In this document: positions 4,927-5,302 of the stretch, in pieces
Layout: each line of letters opens with the position of its first letter
How positions within the stretch are numbered: position 1 is the first letter of the stretch
Source: Acidobacteriota bacterium
Lineage (GTDB): Bacteria > Acidobacteriota > Terriglobia > UBA7540
DNA: 5,302 nucleotides
Assembly: GCA_021780055.1 (NCBI GenBank)
Contig: JAJXZM010000179.1
Span: 1 to 5,302, forward strand
Direction of reading: 5' to 3'
The notes under the pieces: model-generated
What the model was told of the DNA's origin: nothing
The model's input: the letters and a program-made list of their open reading frames with translations, nothing else
Database searches by the model: none
Position numbers and translations under genes: made by a program

Positions 4927-5302
4927 ATGATCGTTGTTGTGGTTGGAATTATCATTGTTTTGGGATGTGCCTGGGCACTGGCGTATGCCTGCATCATTCC
5001 TTCGTCGCAAGTGTTTTCCCCGGTTGTGAATCGCGGCCCCGAGGAAAGCCGTAGCGTTGTCCTGACTTTTGACGACGGCCCTGCCCCTCCATTTACCGAA
5101 CAGGTTCTGGATATCCTGGCCCAACATAAAGTCACTGCAACCTTCTTCCTGTGCGGCAAGAACGTCGAGCGCCATCCCGAAATCGCCCGACGCATTGTGC
5201 GCGAAGGGCACACCATTGGCAATCACACTTATTCGCACCCGTTTCTGTTCTTCCGCAGTAGCAGGTTTATTGCCAGTGAGATCGACCGGGCGCAGGACGC
5301 CA
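4927..5302 (+). CDS. Membrane-anchored polysaccharide deacetylase (NodB domain, CE4), N-terminal part; cut by window edge
   Basis: CE4 enzymes remove acetyl groups from N-acetylglucosamine-type sugars in peptidoglycan, chitin-like chains or exopolysaccharide, using a divalent metal. The 125 visible residues begin with an uncleaved-looking hydrophobic helix (2-24) without positive charges before it. The NodB domain starts near residue 42: TFDDGP at 47-52 is motif 1, with Asp49 as expected base and Asp50 as metal ligand. VTATFFLCGKNV (69-80) is the conserved strand after the first helix, and HTYSH (100-104) is motif 2, with His100 and His104 as metal ligands. The remaining motifs and the end of the gene lie outside the window. 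The ATG at 4927 has an AGG 6 bases upstream. An in-frame GTG at 4879 would add 16 residues including RVRR, which would supply the missing positive-inside charge. Family firm, exact start uncertain, substrate unknown. Confidence 0.92.
   Translation, partial: MIVVVVGIIIVLGCAWALAYACIIPSSQVFSPVVNRGPEESRSVVLTFDDGPAPPFTEQVLDILAQHKVTATFFLCGKNVERHPEIARRIVREGHTIGNHTYSHPFLFFRSSRFIASEIDRAQDA

Noticed and set aside
4662..5054. Cysteine-rich plus-strand frame (130 codons) that might be a small secreted peptide
   Set aside because: It runs out of frame deep into the deacetylase coding region, has no ribosome binding site, and its cysteines come from TGT/TGC-rich DNA without a regular spacing.
4710..5222. 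Minus-strand open frame (170 codons) opposite the deacetylase
   Set aside because: Antisense to the conserved NodB motifs; no domain or start signal.

Overview
The window reads as an ordinary stretch of a bacterial chromosome with a high G+C content (high fifties per cent by eye). It has five protein genes, two of them cut by the window edges. No rRNA, tRNA, CRISPR array, insertion sequence or phage gene is visible. The gene mix (Tat-exported sulfatase, DUF4038 glycosidase-like enzyme, class III-type PPK2, exported-looking FAM173-like methyltransferase, membrane-anchored polysaccharide deacetylase) and the protein style suggest Acidobacteriota, perhaps a Solibacter/Bryobacter-type soil lineage. 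Planctomycetota or Verrucomicrobiota remain possible. This taxonomic call is inference only.

Layout: the left half is transcribed leftward. From right to left it holds a type I sulfatase (3810 to 2245), a DUF4038/apiosidase-like protein (2245 to 839), a gene-poor gap of about 490 bases (838 to 349) with several inverted repeats, and the first 116 codons of a polyphosphate kinase 2 gene that runs off the left edge. The sulfatase stop and the DUF4038 start share one base (TAATG), so these two genes form a tight, probably translationally coupled operon. Both proteins begin with twin-arginine signals, so both are predicted to fold in the cytoplasm and act outside it, most simply on the same sulfated carbohydrate: one removing sulfate, the other cleaving a glycosidic bond.

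The right half is transcribed rightward from a divergent intergenic region (3811 to 4046). It holds a small class I SAM-dependent methyltransferase with an N-terminal hydrophobic signal/anchor (4047 to 4637), then a 289-base gap, then the start of a membrane-anchored NodB-type polysaccharide deacetylase (from 4927, running off the right edge).

The most interesting points are the coupled two-enzyme Tat sulfatase/DUF4038 module, the contradiction between a SAM-dependent enzyme and its export-type N-terminus, and the cluster of stem-loops in the 349-838 gap. I did not find convincing evidence of a wholly new system such as a defence island or a novel mobile element.
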